A stretch of DNA of 64,000 bases from Achromobacter sp. Root83 (GCF_001428845.1 NZ_LMIU01000012.1:190857-254856), one strand, 5' to 3'. Positions 51,167 to 60,974 are shown, counted from the first letter of the stretch. Notes: generated from the letters alone by a model not told the origin. Numbers and translations: made by a program.

Positions 51167-52503
51167 GCCAGGCGCTGCCGCCGGAAACGCCCGCCGGCGT
51201 TTCCGGACCGAACGCCGGTTCGGGGGACGCCGGTCCCCTGAACCCCGGCGTGACCAAGCGCGAAGTCTGGGCCTGGGCCATGTACGACTTCGCGAACTCC
51301 GGCTACACCACCGTGATCCTCACGGCGGTGTTCAGCACCTATTTCGTCGGCGTGGTCGGCGGGCGCGCCCCGTGGGCCACGCTGGCATGGACCGCGGCGC
51401 TATCGCTGTCCTATCTGCTCATCATGCTGACCATGCCCACGCTGGGCGCCCGCGCCGACGCGCGCGCGGGCAAGCGCCGCCTGCTCTACACGAGCACGGT
51501 GGGCTGCGTGGCGGCCACCCTGGTCCTGACGCAGGCCGGACCCGGCGACGTATGGCTGGCGCTGGCCGCCATCGTCGTGTCGAACTACTGCTATTGCGTG
51601 GGCGAATCCGTGGTCGCGGCCTTCCTGCCGGAGCTTGCCAAGCCCGCGGCGCTGGGGCGCGTGTCCGGCTGGGGCTGGAGCTTCGGCTATTGCGGCGGCA
51701 TGCTCACGCTGGGCCTGTCGCTGGTCGTGGTGACGCTGGCCGAAGCGCGTGGCGCCACGGCCGAGCACTTCGTGCCCTGGGTCATCGTCGTCACCTGCGC
51801 GGTGTTTGCGCTGGCGGCGCTGCCGTCCTTCTTCCTGCTGCGCGAGCGCGCCCGGCCGCGGGCGGGCAAGCAAGAAGCGCTGCACATGCTCAAGCGCCTG
51901 GCCTATGCCTGGCGCGAGACCGGGCGGCACTTCCCCGAATTCCGCCGCCTGCTCATGTGCATTGCCTGCTACCAGGCCGGCATCTCCGTCGTGATCACGC
52001 TGGCGGCGGTCTATGCATCGGAAGTCATGGGCTTCACCACGCCGCAGATCATGCTGCTGGTGTTCACCGTGAACATCGGCGCGGCGGCGGGCGCGTTCTC
52101 GTTCGGCTATGTGCAGGACCGCATCGGCCACAAGCCGGCGCTGGCCATCACCCTGGCCGGCTGGATCGTGATGGTGCTGGTGGCCTATGCGGCCGTGACC
52201 GCGCCGGTGTTCTGGATCGCCGCTACGCTGGCCGGGCTCTGCATGGGCACGACCCAGAGCGCGGGCCGGGCGATGACGGGCGCGCTGGCGCCCGCCGGAC
52301 GCCTGGCCGAGTTCTATTCGCTGTGGACCTTCGCCGTGCAGCTTGCCGCGGTGATCGGTCCGCTGACCTATGGCCTGGTGACCTGGGCCACGCACGGCAA
52401 CCACCGCCTGGCCATTCTTGTCACCGGCCTGTTCTTCGTGGGCGGACTGGTTCTGCTGTCGCGCGTGGACATGAAAGGCGGCCTGGCACGCCGGACCGCC
52501 TGA
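51163..52503 (+). CDS. UMF1-family MFS transporter
   Basis: A 446-residue membrane protein with about 12 hydrophobic segments. The UMF1 (Atg22-like) signature WAMYDFANSGYTTVIL opens the first helix; GYVQDRIGHKPAL follows in the second half. The family has few characterised substrates; the operon with prpE suggests a short-chain carboxylate or a related compound. The first 30 residues are Pro/Gly-rich and could be untranslated if a later start is used. Last gene of the prpE unit. Confidence 0.83.
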   Translation: MSQALPPETPAGVSGPNAGSGDAGPLNPGVTKREVWAWAMYDFANSGYTTVILTAVFSTYFVGVVGGRAPWATLAWTAALSLSYLLIMLTMPTLGARADARAGKRRLLYTSTVGCVAATLVLTQAGPGDVWLALAAIVVSNYCYCVGESVVAAFLPELAKPAALGRVSGWGWSFGYCGGMLTLGLSLVVVTLAEARGATAEHFVPWVIVVTCAVFALAALPSFFLLRERARPRAGKQEALHMLKRLAYAWRETGRHFPEFRRLLMCIACYQAGISVVITLAAVYASEVMGFTTPQIMLLVFTVNIGAAAGAFSFGYVQDRIGHKPALAITLAGWIVMVLVAYAAVTAPVFWIAATLAGLCMGTTQSAGRAMTGALAPAGRLAEFYSLWTFAVQLAAVIGPLTYGLVTWATHGNHRLAILVTGLFFVGGLVLLSRVDMKGGLARRTA

Positions 52504-52829
52504 AGGCGGTATACGCCAGGCTCGAGGCGGCTGCTATCCTTATGGACTGCCCCGCGCCGCCGCATCGATACCGCGGCGGCGCGCGGATTACCCGCAGTGT
52601 TTTTGCACTGTGTGCTTTTGCGTAGTTTGCTTGTGCGTGCTGTCTTGTCGACGCCTTTCGGCGTTTTCTTGCCCTGGTCCGGCGCCGTCCGGCCGTTGCG
52701 CACTTCGCGGGCCCGCGGGCTCCGGCCCGCATTTTGCGTAAGGTGCCCGTAAGAGCGCGGCGATACGGTGGCGGGTGGGCAATAAAAAAGCGGCATAAAC
52801 AACAGAATCACCGATTGGAGACAAAGATC
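52504..52829 (+). other. Gap between UMF1 gene and acs
   Basis: 326 bases without a gene. A small stem ACGCC/GGCGT with TTTC loop and four Ts at 52651-52667 is a weak terminator candidate. The acs promoter should lie in the AT-richer end (52780-52815); I see no clear hexamer pair. Confidence 0.45.
52651..52667 (+). terminator. Weak terminator after the prpE operon
   Basis: ACGCC, loop TTTC, GGCGT and TTT: 5-bp stem, 150 bases after the UMF1 stop. Confidence 0.45.
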
Positions 52830-54809
52830 ATGTCGAACGCTATTGAGTCCGTACTGGTGGAAACCCGCGTCTTTCCGCCGCCCGAGCGCGCGGCGCAGGG
52901 CGCCGCGATTCCCAGCATGGATGCCTACAACGCGCTGTGCGCGCAAGTCGAAAACGACTTCGACGGATTCTGGGCCGGGCAGGCCCGCGACAACCTGCAG
53001 TGGACCAAGCCGTTCACGCAGGTCCTGGACGAATCCGACGCGCCGTTCTACCGCTGGTTCGGCGATGGCGAATTGAACGTTTCGGCCAATTGCCTGGACG
53101 TGCACCTGACCAACGGCAACGCCGACAAGACCGCCATCATCTTTGAAACCGATGACGGCAAGGTCGACAAGATCAGCTACCGCGAACTGCTGGCGCGCGT
53201 ATGCCGCTTCGCCAACGGGCTGGCCGCGCTGGGCTACAAGAAGGGCGACCGCGCCATCATCTACATGCCCATGTCGATCGAAGCCGTCGTGGCCATGCAG
53301 GCTTGCGCCCGCCTGGGCGTGACGCATTCCGTGGTGTTCGGCGGCTTCTCCGCCAAGAGCCTGCAGGAGCGCATCGTGGACGTGGGCGCGTCGCTGGTCA
53401 TCACCGCCGACGAGCAGGTGCGCGGCGGCAAGACCATTCCGCTCAAGCCCGCGGTGGAAGAAGCCATCGCGATGGGCGGCTGCGAGGCGATCACCAAGGT
53501 CGTCGTGTATCGCCGCACCGGCGGCAAGGTGCAATGGACCGAAGGCCGTGACCTCTGGATGCACGATGTCGAAGCCGGCCAGCCCGACACCTGCGAACCC
53601 GTGCCGGTCAACGCCGAACATCCGCTCTTCATCCTCTACACCTCCGGATCCACCGGCAAGCCCAAGGGCGTGCAGCATTCGTCGGCGGGCTACCTGCTGT
53701 GGGCGCTGCTGACGGTCAAGTGGACCTTCGACGCCCGCAAGGACGACGTCTACTGGTGCACGGCCGACGTGGGCTGGGTCACGGGCCACACCTACATCAC
53801 GTACGGGCCGCTGGCGGCCGGGCTGACGCAGATCGTCTTCGAAGGCGTGCCGACCTACCCGAACGCGGGCCGCTTCTGGGACATGATCGCGCGCCACAAG
53901 GTCACCACGTTCTACACGGCGCCCACCGCGATCCGCTCGCTGATCAAGGCGGCCGAGGCCGCGCCCGAAGCCCATCCGAAGAACTACGACCTGGACAGCC
54001 TGCGCATCATCGGCACCGTGGGCGAACCCATCAATCCCGAAGCGTGGATCTGGTATCACAAGAACGTGGGCCGCGAACGCTGCCCCATCGTGGATACCTG
54101 GTGGCAGACCGAAACCGGCGGCCACATGATCACGCCGCTGCCGGGCGCCACGCCGACCAAGCCCGGTTCCTGCACGCTGCCGCTGCCGGGCATCGCCGCG
54201 GCCATCGTCGATGAGACCGGCGGCGACGTCGAAAAAGGCAATGGCGGATTCCTCGTCATCAAGCGGCCGTGGCCCGCGATGATCCGCAACATCTGGGGCG
54301 ACCCCGAGCGCTTCAAGAAGAGCTATTTCCCGTCCGAACTGCGCGGCTATTACCTGGCTGGCGACGGCGCGCAGCGCGATGCGGACGGATACTTCTGGAT
54401 CATGGGCCGCATCGACGACGTGCTGAATGTGTCGGGCCACCGCCTGGGCACGATGGAAGTCGAATCGGCCCTGGTGGCGCACGAGATGGTGGCGGAAGCC
54501 GCCGTCGTCGGCCGCCCGGACGACACCACCGGCGAGGCCGTCGTGGCCTTCGTGGTGCTCAAGCGTTCGCGTCCGGAAGGCGAAGAGGCGCAAGCCATCG
54601 CCAAACAGTTGCGCGACTGGGTGGCCCGGGAAATCGGCCCCATCGCCAAGCCCAAGGACATCCGCTTCGGCGACAACCTGCCCAAGACGCGTTCGGGCAA
54701 GATCATGCGCCGCTTGTTGCGCGTGGTGGCCAAGGGCGAGGAAGTCACGCAGGACGTTTCCACGCTGGAAAACCCCGCCATCCTGGATCAACTGTCCAAG
54801 CCCCTGTAA
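52830..54809 (+). CDS. acs: Acetyl-CoA synthetase Acs
   Basis: A 659-residue AMP-forming ligase that activates acetate. Conserved parts: N-terminal ACAS domain ([18 protein letters not shown]), adenylation motif [29 protein letters not shown] and the regulated lysine in [18 protein letters not shown] lies 9 bases before the ATG at 52830; the frame is open upstream. It sits close to its paralogue prpE, so this region carries both acetate and propionate activation. A terminator follows. Confidence 0.96.
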   Translation: MSNAIESVLVETRVFPPPERAAQGAAIPSMDAYNALCAQVENDFDGFWAGQARDNLQWTKPFTQVLDESDAPFYRWFGDGELNVSANCLDVHLTNGNADKTAIIFETDDGKVDKISYRELLARVCRFANGLAALGYKKGDRAIIYMPMSIEAVVAMQACARLGVTHSVVFGGFSAKSLQERIVDVGASLVITADEQVRGGKTIPLKPAVEEAIAMGGCEAITKVVVYRRTGGKVQWTEGRDLWMHDVEAGQPDTCEPVPVNAEHPLFILYTSGSTGKPKGVQHSSAGYLLWALLTVKWTFDARKDDVYWCTADVGWVTGHTYITYGPLAAGLTQIVFEGVPTYPNAGRFWDMIARHKVTTFYTAPTAIRSLIKAAEAAPEAHPKNYDLDSLRIIGTVGEPINPEAWIWYHKNVGRERCPIVDTWWQTETGGHMITPLPGATPTKPGSCTLPLPGIAAAIVDETGGDVEKGNGGFLVIKRPWPAMIRNIWGDPERFKKSYFPSELRGYYLAGDGAQRDADGYFWIMGRIDDVLNVSGHRLGTMEVESALVAHEMVAEAAVVGRPDDTTGEAVVAFVVLKRSRPEGEEAQAIAKQLRDWVAREIGPIAKPKDIRFGDNLPKTRSGKIMRRLLRVVAKGEEVTQDVSTLENPAILDQLSKPL

Positions 54810-54865
54810 GTGCGTCCGGCCGAGCGTGGCCGGCCGTTCGCAACGCGACAGGCGCATAATGTCAT

Positions 54866-54904
54866 ACGCCCGTACCGGCATCCGGTGCGGGCGTATTTTC
54901 TTTT
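54866..54904 (+). terminator. Intrinsic terminator of acs
   Basis: ACGCCCGTACCGG (54866-54878), loop CAT, CCGGTGCGGGCGT (54882-54894) with one G-T pair, then ATTTTCTTTT. Confidence 0.88.
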
Positions 54905-54927
54905 CATCGCCTTTTACGGAGCCACCC

Positions 54928-55815
54928 GTGAGCAGTAGCAGTTTCGATCGCACAGGACTTGCCCTGATGTTCAGCACCATTCTGGTCTGGGCGGGCAGTT
55001 GGATCGCGATGAAGCTGATCGTTCCTTACATCGGCCCCTTTGACTTCGTGGCCTTGCGCTACGTGACGGGCAGCCTGGTGCTGTTCGCGCTGGCGATCGC
55101 CACGCGCCGCCCGCTGGCGATGCCGCCCTGGAAACTGACGCTGCTGATCGGCCTGACGCAGACGGCCGGGTTCCAGGGATTCGTGCAGACGGCGCTGGTG
55201 TCGGGCGGCGTGGGCAAGGTGTCGCTCATGGCCTACACCATGCCGTTCTGGGTGGTCCTGTTCGCGTGGTGGCTGCTGGGCGAGCGCCCCTCTGCCCGCC
55301 ATGGCCTGGGCATCGGCCTGGCCGCCATCGGGCTGATCTGCTTTGTCGAGCCCTGGAACGGCCTGGGCGACATCCGCCCCGTGCTGCTGGGCCTGGGCAG
55401 CGGGCTGTGCTGGGGCGTGGGCACCGTGCTGTCCAAGCGCATGTTCGACCGCCACGCTCCCGACGTCATGACGTTCACCGCCTGGCAGATGCTGTTTGGC
55501 GGATTGGTCATGGTGCCCGTGGCCTATCTGGTGCCGCAAATGACCGCGCAATGGGGCTGGCCCTTGTGGACCGGCATGACCTACATTGTGCTGATCGCCA
55601 CCGCCGCCGGCTGGCTCCTGTGGCTGCAGGTGGTGCGCCGCGTGCCCGCGTCGATTGCCGGCCTGTCCAGCCTGGGCGTTCCCGTGGTGGCGATGCTGCT
55701 GGCATGGGCCATCCTGTCAGAGCGCCCCACGCCCGGCGAATTGGGCGGCATGGCGCTGATCCTGGCCGGTATCTGGGTGGTGAGCCGCGCCGCGCCGGCG
55801 GCAAGCACCGACTGA
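54928..55815 (+). CDS. EamA-family (DMT) transporter
   Basis: A 295-residue membrane protein with ten hydrophobic segments in two EamA repeats (residues about 10-140 and 150-290). GTG start at 54928 with ACGGAG 5 bases upstream; the frame is open upstream into acs without similarity. DMT exporters move amino acids or other metabolites outward. It is 39 bases before ltaE, suggesting co-transcription and perhaps export of threonine- or glycine-related compounds, which is only inference. Confidence 0.88.
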   Translation: MSSSSFDRTGLALMFSTILVWAGSWIAMKLIVPYIGPFDFVALRYVTGSLVLFALAIATRRPLAMPPWKLTLLIGLTQTAGFQGFVQTALVSGGVGKVSLMAYTMPFWVVLFAWWLLGERPSARHGLGIGLAAIGLICFVEPWNGLGDIRPVLLGLGSGLCWGVGTVLSKRMFDRHAPDVMTFTAWQMLFGGLVMVPVAYLVPQMTAQWGWPLWTGMTYIVLIATAAGWLLWLQVVRRVPASIAGLSSLGVPVVAMLLAWAILSERPTPGELGGMALILAGIWVVSRAAPAASTD

Positions 55816-55854
55816 ATTCACTGACGACCTTCTCTTTTCCTCCTAGGACTCTCC

Positions 55855-56865
55855 ATGATCGATCTGCGTAGCGACACTGTCACCCGGCCTGGCGCCGCCA
55901 TGTTGCAGGCCATGGTCAGCGCCCCGCTGGGCGACGACGTGATGGGCGACGATCCCACCGTGATTCGCCTGCAGCAAGCGCTTGCCGAGCGCACCGGCAA
56001 GGCGGCGGGCCTGTACTTTCCGTCGGGAACGCAAAGCAACCTGGCGGCGTTGATGGCGCATTGCGACCGCGGCGACGAATACCTGGTCGGCCAGCTTGCG
56101 CACACCTACAAGTACGAAGGCGGCGGGGCGGCCGTGCTGGGCAGCATCCAGCCGCAGCCGATCGAGCACGCGGAGGACGGATCGCTGCCGCTGGAGAAGC
56201 TGGCCGCGGCCCTCAAGCCCCAGGGCGATGCGCACTTCGCGCGCACCCGCCTGCTGGCGCTGGAAAACACCTTCCACGGCAAGCTGATTCCGGCAGCCTA
56301 CATACAGGCTGCGACGGCCTGGGCGCGCGAACACGGACTGGCCACGCATCTGGACGGCGCGCGCGTCTTCAATGCGGCGGTCGCCAGTGGCAAGCCCGTG
56401 GCTGACCTGTGCCAGCCTTTCGATTCGGTGTCCGTCTGTTTCTCAAAGGGCCTGGGCGCGCCGGTGGGGTCGGTGCTGGTCGGCAGCGAGGATCTGATCG
56501 CCCGTGCCCATCGCTGGCGCAAGATGCTGGGCGGCGGGCTGCGCCAGTCCGGCGTGCTGGCGGCAGCCTGCCTGTACGCCCTGGAGCACAATGTGGACCG
56601 GCTGGCCGAAGACCACGAGAATGCGCGCCTGCTGGCCGAGGGCCTGCGCGGCGTGCGTGGCGTCAAGGTGCTGAGCCAGGACACCAACATGGTGTTCGTG
56701 GAGTTCGAGCCGTCCCGCTGCGAGGCGCTGACGGCCGCGTTGGCGAACGACGGAATCCTGATGCGCGCCGTGTACGGCGGCCCGACGCGGCTGGTGACGC
56801 ACCTGGACGTGTCCGCCGCGGATGTGCGGCGGGTGATCGAAGCGGTGGCGCGCCACCTGGCCTGA
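55855..56865 (+). CDS. ltaE: Low-specificity L-threonine aldolase LtaE
   Basis: A 336-residue fold-type I PLP enzyme that cleaves threonine or allo-threonine to glycine and acetaldehyde. MIDLRSDTVTRPGAAML is the standard start, HLDGARVFNA holds the PLP-contacting Asp, and K198 in SVCFSKGLGAPVGS forms the Schiff base. A TCCTAGGA-type site precedes the ATG. The acetaldehyde and glycine could feed acs-related metabolism. Convergent with the ABM gene, 16 bases apart. Confidence 0.95.
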   Translation: MIDLRSDTVTRPGAAMLQAMVSAPLGDDVMGDDPTVIRLQQALAERTGKAAGLYFPSGTQSNLAALMAHCDRGDEYLVGQLAHTYKYEGGGAAVLGSIQPQPIEHAEDGSLPLEKLAAALKPQGDAHFARTRLLALENTFHGKLIPAAYIQAATAWAREHGLATHLDGARVFNAAVASGKPVADLCQPFDSVSVCFSKGLGAPVGSVLVGSEDLIARAHRWRKMLGGGLRQSGVLAAACLYALEHNVDRLAEDHENARLLAEGLRGVRGVKVLSQDTNMVFVEFEPSRCEALTAALANDGILMRAVYGGPTRLVTHLDVSAADVRRVIEAVARHLA

Positions 56866-56881
56866 GCGTCGCGGGCGGGCG

Positions 56882-57226
56882 TCAGCCGTGCCGGTCGCGG
56901 CTGTCGGCCGGCGCTTCACCGCGCTCGTTCATGCCGTAGTCGCGCAGCACCTGCGCAACGCGCAGGCGGTAGTTCTGGAACACGCCGCCGCGCCCGGCTT
57001 CCTGCGCTCGGCGGTGCGATTCCAGCCCGCGCCAGCGCTTGACGGATTCTTCATCACGCCAGAATGACAGCGACAGCAGCTTGCCCGGCGTGGACAGGCT
57101 CTGGAAGCGCTCGACGGAAATGAATCCGTCGATGGCTTTCAGCTCGTCGATCAGACCGGCGGCGATGCGCAGATAGGGATCGGGGTCGCCATGGGCGGGT
57201 TCGACTTCGAATATCACGGCGATCAT
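56882..57226 (-). CDS. Antibiotic biosynthesis monooxygenase (ABM) fold protein
   Basis: A 114-residue ferredoxin-like alpha/beta dimeric barrel: MIAVIFEVEP, ELKAIDGFISVERFQS, LSLSFWRDEESVKRWR and ESHRRAQEAGRGGVFQNYRLRV are the ABM pattern. Small proteins of this family oxidise quinol-like substrates without cofactor or bind heme (IsdG). The start overlaps the stop of the P450 gene by 4 bases, so the two proteins are made together and may act on the same substrate. Its function is otherwise unknown. Confidence 0.85.
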   Translation of the reverse strand: MIAVIFEVEPAHGDPDPYLRIAAGLIDELKAIDGFISVERFQSLSTPGKLLSLSFWRDEESVKRWRGLESHRRAQEAGRGGVFQNYRLRVAQVLRDYGMNERGEAPADSRDRHG

Positions 57227-58329
57227 GGATGGCTGTCCTCGGAAAAATGAAACTGGGGGATGCGTGCATTGGGCAGCGGGCGGTAGCGGAACCGGGCGGC
57301 CAGCGCGGCCGCATCGACGCCGGCGCCCAGCAGGTGGGTCAGCGCATCGGCGGCGTGGCGGCGCGCGGCTTCGCCGCCGGGACAGGCATGTCCTTGCGCG
57401 CCGAAGGTCCAGTCCTTCTCGGGCTGGGCCATGGCCGCAGCCGCCAGCACCAGCAGAACGGTCTGGCCGGCTTCGATGCGTTGCCCGCCAATGTCGATGC
57501 CGTCGGCCAAAAAGCGCCGGGTGTTGTGCAGCGGGGGATCGTGGCGCACGACGTCGCCCACCAGTGTCCTGGCCTCTTCGTGTGTCAACGCCGCGGTCGC
57601 GCCCCGGCGGCCGGCCAGGATGAGCGCATTGCCCAGCAGCCCCGCGCCCGCTTCGCAGGATTGGAACAGCAGCCCGGCCAGATTGGCGGCCACCATGGCC
57701 GGCGCGATGCCTGCCTGTGCCGCGCCGGCGCTCAGCCTGCGCAGCGCGGGCGGGGCGTCGGGGCCGGCCAGGTGCGATGCCAGGCGGGTCTGCAGGCGCT
57801 CGGCCGCCGCATGGCCGGCGGTGATCCGGCCGGCGCCCGCCGTCGCGGGCAGGGCGAGCAGAAAGCCGGCGATATCCGCCGCGCAATCGGCATGGAGGGC
57901 CGGGCCCAATCCCAGAAAAGCGGCCTGCGCATGCACGGGCGCGGCGCAGAGGTAACGGTCGACGGAAGCGGCGTCCAGCGGCGTAGCCGGGAGCCATGCG
58001 CGCGGGGGCGGCTGCACCAAGCCTTGCTCACGCATGAACGTCGCCAGCAAGTCCTTCAGGCGTGAATGGAGCGCGCTGTCGTTCATGCGAACGAAGCGGC
58101 CGAACAGCTCGCCCGCCGGTCCAGGGCACAAGCCCGTCGGCACGGGCTCGGCCGGGGGGCGCACGCGGGCCGCAGGGTGCCGCATGACCGCGGTGATCGT
58201 GTCCGGATGACAGGCGACCCACAGGCCCAGCATGGAGTCGCGATACAAGGGCCTGCCGCGCGCCAGCGCGCCGTAGTACGGGTACGGCGCGGGGTGGGTG
58301 ACCGCGTCCAGCGGGTGATGGGGTTGCAT
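57223..58329 (-). CDS. Cytochrome P450-like protein with degenerate motifs
   Basis: A 368-residue P450 starting MQPHHPLDAVTHPAP. The heme-ligand loop is FGAQGHACPGG with C316; the usual fourth-position glycine is Q. The K-helix ExxR motif reads D259-V-V-R262. The I-helix stretch LAGLLFQSCEAGAGLLG lacks the acid-threonine pair used for oxygen activation. About 30-50 residues shorter than typical bacterial P450s. Start at 58329; the frame is open far upstream within the epimerase gene. It may be a peroxygenase or a non-oxidative P450. It overlaps the ABM gene; no ferredoxin gene is near. Confidence 0.8.
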   Translation of the reverse strand: MQPHHPLDAVTHPAPYPYYGALARGRPLYRDSMLGLWVACHPDTITAVMRHPAARVRPPAEPVPTGLCPGPAGELFGRFVRMNDSALHSRLKDLLATFMREQGLVQPPPRAWLPATPLDAASVDRYLCAAPVHAQAAFLGLGPALHADCAADIAGFLLALPATAGAGRITAGHAAAERLQTRLASHLAGPDAPPALRRLSAGAAQAGIAPAMVAANLAGLLFQSCEAGAGLLGNALILAGRRGATAALTHEEARTLVGDVVRHDPPLHNTRRFLADGIDIGGQRIEAGQTVLLVLAAAAMAQPEKDWTFGAQGHACPGGEAARRHAADALTHLLGAGVDAAALAARFRYRPLPNARIPQFHFSEDSHP

Positions 58330-58400
58330 GGGATGGCCAGTGATGGATCTGGCCGCCAGTATCCGCCACCCCCGCGCGCAACGATTCGATGGGGGCCGAA

Positions 58401-59252
58401 CTATGCCTGCGCCGCTCCGGCCTGCGCCAGCAAGGCTGCATAGCCCAGGCGCGAATCGGGCCATTGCAGCGTCAGTCCGCTGGCGCGCAGGCGGGCGTTG
58501 CTGAGCTTCTTGCTGCCGATATTGGCGGGCGCGGGTGCTTCGCGCGGCGCGGGGGCGCCGATCAGCCTTGCCAGGTCGGCATACAGCGTGTGCAGGGGCA
58601 GGGGCGTGTCGTCGCAGCCGATATACACAGGGTCCACCTCGGGCAGCAGCGCAAGGTGGACCACAGCGGCGGCGGCGTCGTCGATGTGGATGCGGTTGGC
58701 CCAATGCTCGGGCCGGACCGGTGCGCCGGCTGCGCCGCTGCGCAGCCGTTCGATCAACTGCAGCCTGCCGGGACCATACAGCCCGGCCAGCCGCAGCGCG
58801 GTCGACGACACCGGCTGGGCCGCCAGCGCCGCTTCGGCCTCCAGCAGCACGCGGCCATTGAAGCCCTGCGGCGCGGGCGGCGTGGCTTCGGTGACCCAGT
58901 CGCCATGGTGTTCTCCGTACACCGCGCTGGACGAAACGAACACGATCCGCTTGAGCCGGGAGGCGTCCAGCGCCTGCAGCACGTTTCTCAAGCCGTCCAC
59001 GAATACGCCGCGATAGACATCGGGATCGCGCGCGCCCGGCGCGGGCAGATGGATCAGCCGGGTCACGCCTTGCGGCAGGGCAGGCAGCGAGTCTGCGCGG
59101 GTGATGTCGCCTTGCAGCCACTGTATGCCGCTGGCGTCGTCCGCAGGCGGGTGGCGGCGCAGGGCATGGACGTCATCGCCCCGCGCCAGGAAGCGCCGCG
59201 CCACGCGCTGGCCCAGGTCGCCGCAGCCGATGAGAAGTACGCGTTCGGTCAT
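58401..59252 (-). CDS. NAD(P)-dependent epimerase/dehydratase-like SDR (YeeZ type)
   Basis: A 283-residue extended SDR-like protein. The Rossmann motif is LLIGCGDLGQRVA, similar to E. coli YeeZ, followed by VFVSSSAVYGEHHGDW (Ser and Tyr) and LRLAGLYGPGR. The YxxxK lysine is not obvious (VYGEHHG), so catalysis is uncertain. It lies 71 bases upstream of the P450 gene on the same strand and could supply or modify its substrate, or be an independent housekeeping gene. Confidence 0.82.
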   Translation of the reverse strand: MTERVLLIGCGDLGQRVARRFLARGDDVHALRRHPPADDASGIQWLQGDITRADSLPALPQGVTRLIHLPAPGARDPDVYRGVFVDGLRNVLQALDASRLKRIVFVSSSAVYGEHHGDWVTEATPPAPQGFNGRVLLEAEAALAAQPVSSTALRLAGLYGPGRLQLIERLRSGAAGAPVRPEHWANRIHIDDAAAAVVHLALLPEVDPVYIGCDDTPLPLHTLYADLARLIGAPAPREAPAPANIGSKKLSNARLRASGLTLQWPDSRLGYAALLAQAGAAQA

Positions 59253-59273
59253 GGTGTCGTTTCCTGTGGTCGG

Positions 59274-59298
59274 AAAAAAGGCGCCCCGAGGGGCGCCT
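59274..59298 (-). terminator. Intrinsic terminator of the ETF-QO gene
   Basis: On the minus strand AGGCGCCCC, a 2-base loop, GGGGCGCCT and six Ts, 30 bases after the ETF-QO stop. Confidence 0.88.
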
Positions 59299-59327
59299 CT
59301 TTGGACGGGCGCTGCCGCCCGGCCGGA

Positions 59328-60974
59328 TTACATGCCGCTGTAGACGGGGCCTTCGCCGCCTTGCGGAGCCACCCAGACGATATTCTGCGTGGGATCCTTG
59401 ATATCGCAGGTCTTGCAGTGCACACAGTTCTGCGCGTTGATCTGCAGGCGGTCGTCGCCGTGGTCGTCCTTGATGAACTCGTACACGCCCGCGGGGCAGT
59501 AGCGCGCCTCGGGGCCGCCGTACTTGGCCAGGTTGACCTTCACGGGAATGGAGGCGTCCTTCAGCGTCAGGTGGACGGGCTCGTTCTCGTCGTGGTTGGT
59601 GTTGGAAATGAACACCGAACTGAGCTTGTCGAAGGTGAGCTTGCCATCGGGCTTGGGATAGTCGATGCGCGCGCATTCCGAGGCCGGCTGCAAACAGGCG
59701 TGATCGGGCTTGTTGTGGCGCAGCGTCCAGGGCATCTTGCCCTTGAGCAGCAGTTGTTCGACGCCGGTCATCACCGTGGCGATGGTGCGGCCCTTCTTGA
59801 ACCACTGCTTGAAGTTGCGCGCCTTGTTCAGTTCGGCATGCAGCCAGGATGCTTCGAAGGCCTTCGGGTAGGCGGTCAGTTCGTCCTGGCGGCGATCGGC
59901 GACCAGTGCGTCGAAGGCGGCTTCGGCGGCCATCTTGCCGGACTTGATGGCGGCGTGGCTGCCCTTGATGCGCGAGGCGTTCAGGAAGCCGGCTTCGCAG
60001 CCGACCAGCGCGCCGCCGGGGAACGTGAGTTTGGGCAGCGACATCAGGCCGCCGGCCGTGATGGCGCGCGCGCCGTAGGCGATGCGCTTGCCGCCTTCAA
60101 AGGTGCCGCGGATGGCGGGGTGCGTCTTGTAGCGCTGGAATTCTTCGAAGGGGGACAGCCAGGGGTTGGCGTAGTCCAGGCCGACGATCATGCCCACCGC
60201 CACCAGGTTGTTGTCCAGGTGATAGAGGAACGAGCCGCCGTAGGTGTCGGAATCCAGCGGCCAGCCGGCCGTGTGGACGACGAGGCCGGGCTTGGATTGG
60301 GCCGGATCGACTTCCCACATTTCCTTGATGCCGATGCCGTAGGACTGCGGGTTGCGGCCGTCGTCGAGCTTGTAGCGTTCGATGAGCTGGCGGCCGAGCT
60401 GGCCGCGCGAGCCTTCGCCGAACACGGTGTAGCGGGCATGCAGTTCCATGCCGGGCTGGTAGTGGTCGGTGTGGGAGCCGTCGCGGGCAACGCCCATATC
60501 GCCGGTGACGACGCCGCGGACGGCGCCATTCTCGTCGTACAGCACTTCAACCGCGGCAAAGCCGGGGAAGATGTCCACGCCCAGCGCCTCGGCCTGCTCG
60601 CCCATCCACTTGACGACGTCGCCCAGACGGACGATGTAGTTGCCTTCATTGTGGAAGCACTGCGGCAGCAGCCAGTTCGGCGTGGCGCGCGCGCCGGTCT
60701 GGGACAGGAACAGGAACTTGTCCTGGGTGACGGGCACCGTGAGCGGCGCGCCTTTTTCCTTCCAGTCGGGGATAAGCTCGGTCAGCGCCAGCGGGTCCAT
60801 GACGGCGCCGGACAGGATGTGCGCACCCAGTTCCGCGCCTTTCTCAAGCACGCAGACGCCGATCTCTTGGTTCTTTTCAGCGGCTAGCTGCTTTAGACGG
60901 ATAGCGGTGGCCAGGCCGGCGGGTCCACCGCCAACCACGACCACGTCATATTCCATCGACTCGCGTTCAGACAT
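59328..60974 (-). CDS. Electron transfer flavoprotein-ubiquinone oxidoreductase
   Basis: A 548-residue membrane-associated enzyme that passes electrons from ETF (fatty acid and amino acid oxidation) to ubiquinone. FAD-binding VVVGGGPAGLATAIRL opens the chain; the GHTAG-like HTAGWPLD and PHDG-region follow; the C-terminal 4Fe-4S ligands are in YCPAGVYEF and CVHCKTCDIKDP. The ATG at 60974 has GGGGAG 9 bases upstream; an ATG at 61001 would add nine residues. Own terminator; divergent from the thioesterase gene by 113 bases. Confidence 0.95.
   Translation of the reverse strand: MSERESMEYDVVVVGGGPAGLATAIRLKQLAAEKNQEIGVCVLEKGAELGAHILSGAVMDPLALTELIPDWKEKGAPLTVPVTQDKFLFLSQTGARATPNWLLPQCFHNEGNYIVRLGDVVKWMGEQAEALGVDIFPGFAAVEVLYDENGAVRGVVTGDMGVARDGSHTDHYQPGMELHARYTVFGEGSRGQLGRQLIERYKLDDGRNPQSYGIGIKEMWEVDPAQSKPGLVVHTAGWPLDSDTYGGSFLYHLDNNLVAVGMIVGLDYANPWLSPFEEFQRYKTHPAIRGTFEGGKRIAYGARAITAGGLMSLPKLTFPGGALVGCEAGFLNASRIKGSHAAIKSGKMAAEAAFDALVADRRQDELTAYPKAFEASWLHAELNKARNFKQWFKKGRTIATVMTGVEQLLLKGKMPWTLRHNKPDHACLQPASECARIDYPKPDGKLTFDKLSSVFISNTNHDENEPVHLTLKDASIPVKVNLAKYGGPEARYCPAGVYEFIKDDHGDDRLQINAQNCVHCKTCDIKDPTQNIVWVAPQGGEGPVYSGM

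Noticed and set aside
52368..54980. An 870-codon minus-strand frame opposite acs.
   Set aside because: Shadow of acs; no recognisable protein family.
57223..59121. A single 632-codon fusion of epimerase-shadow and P450.
   Set aside because: The upstream part is the epimerase gene read in another frame; the P450 begins at 58329.
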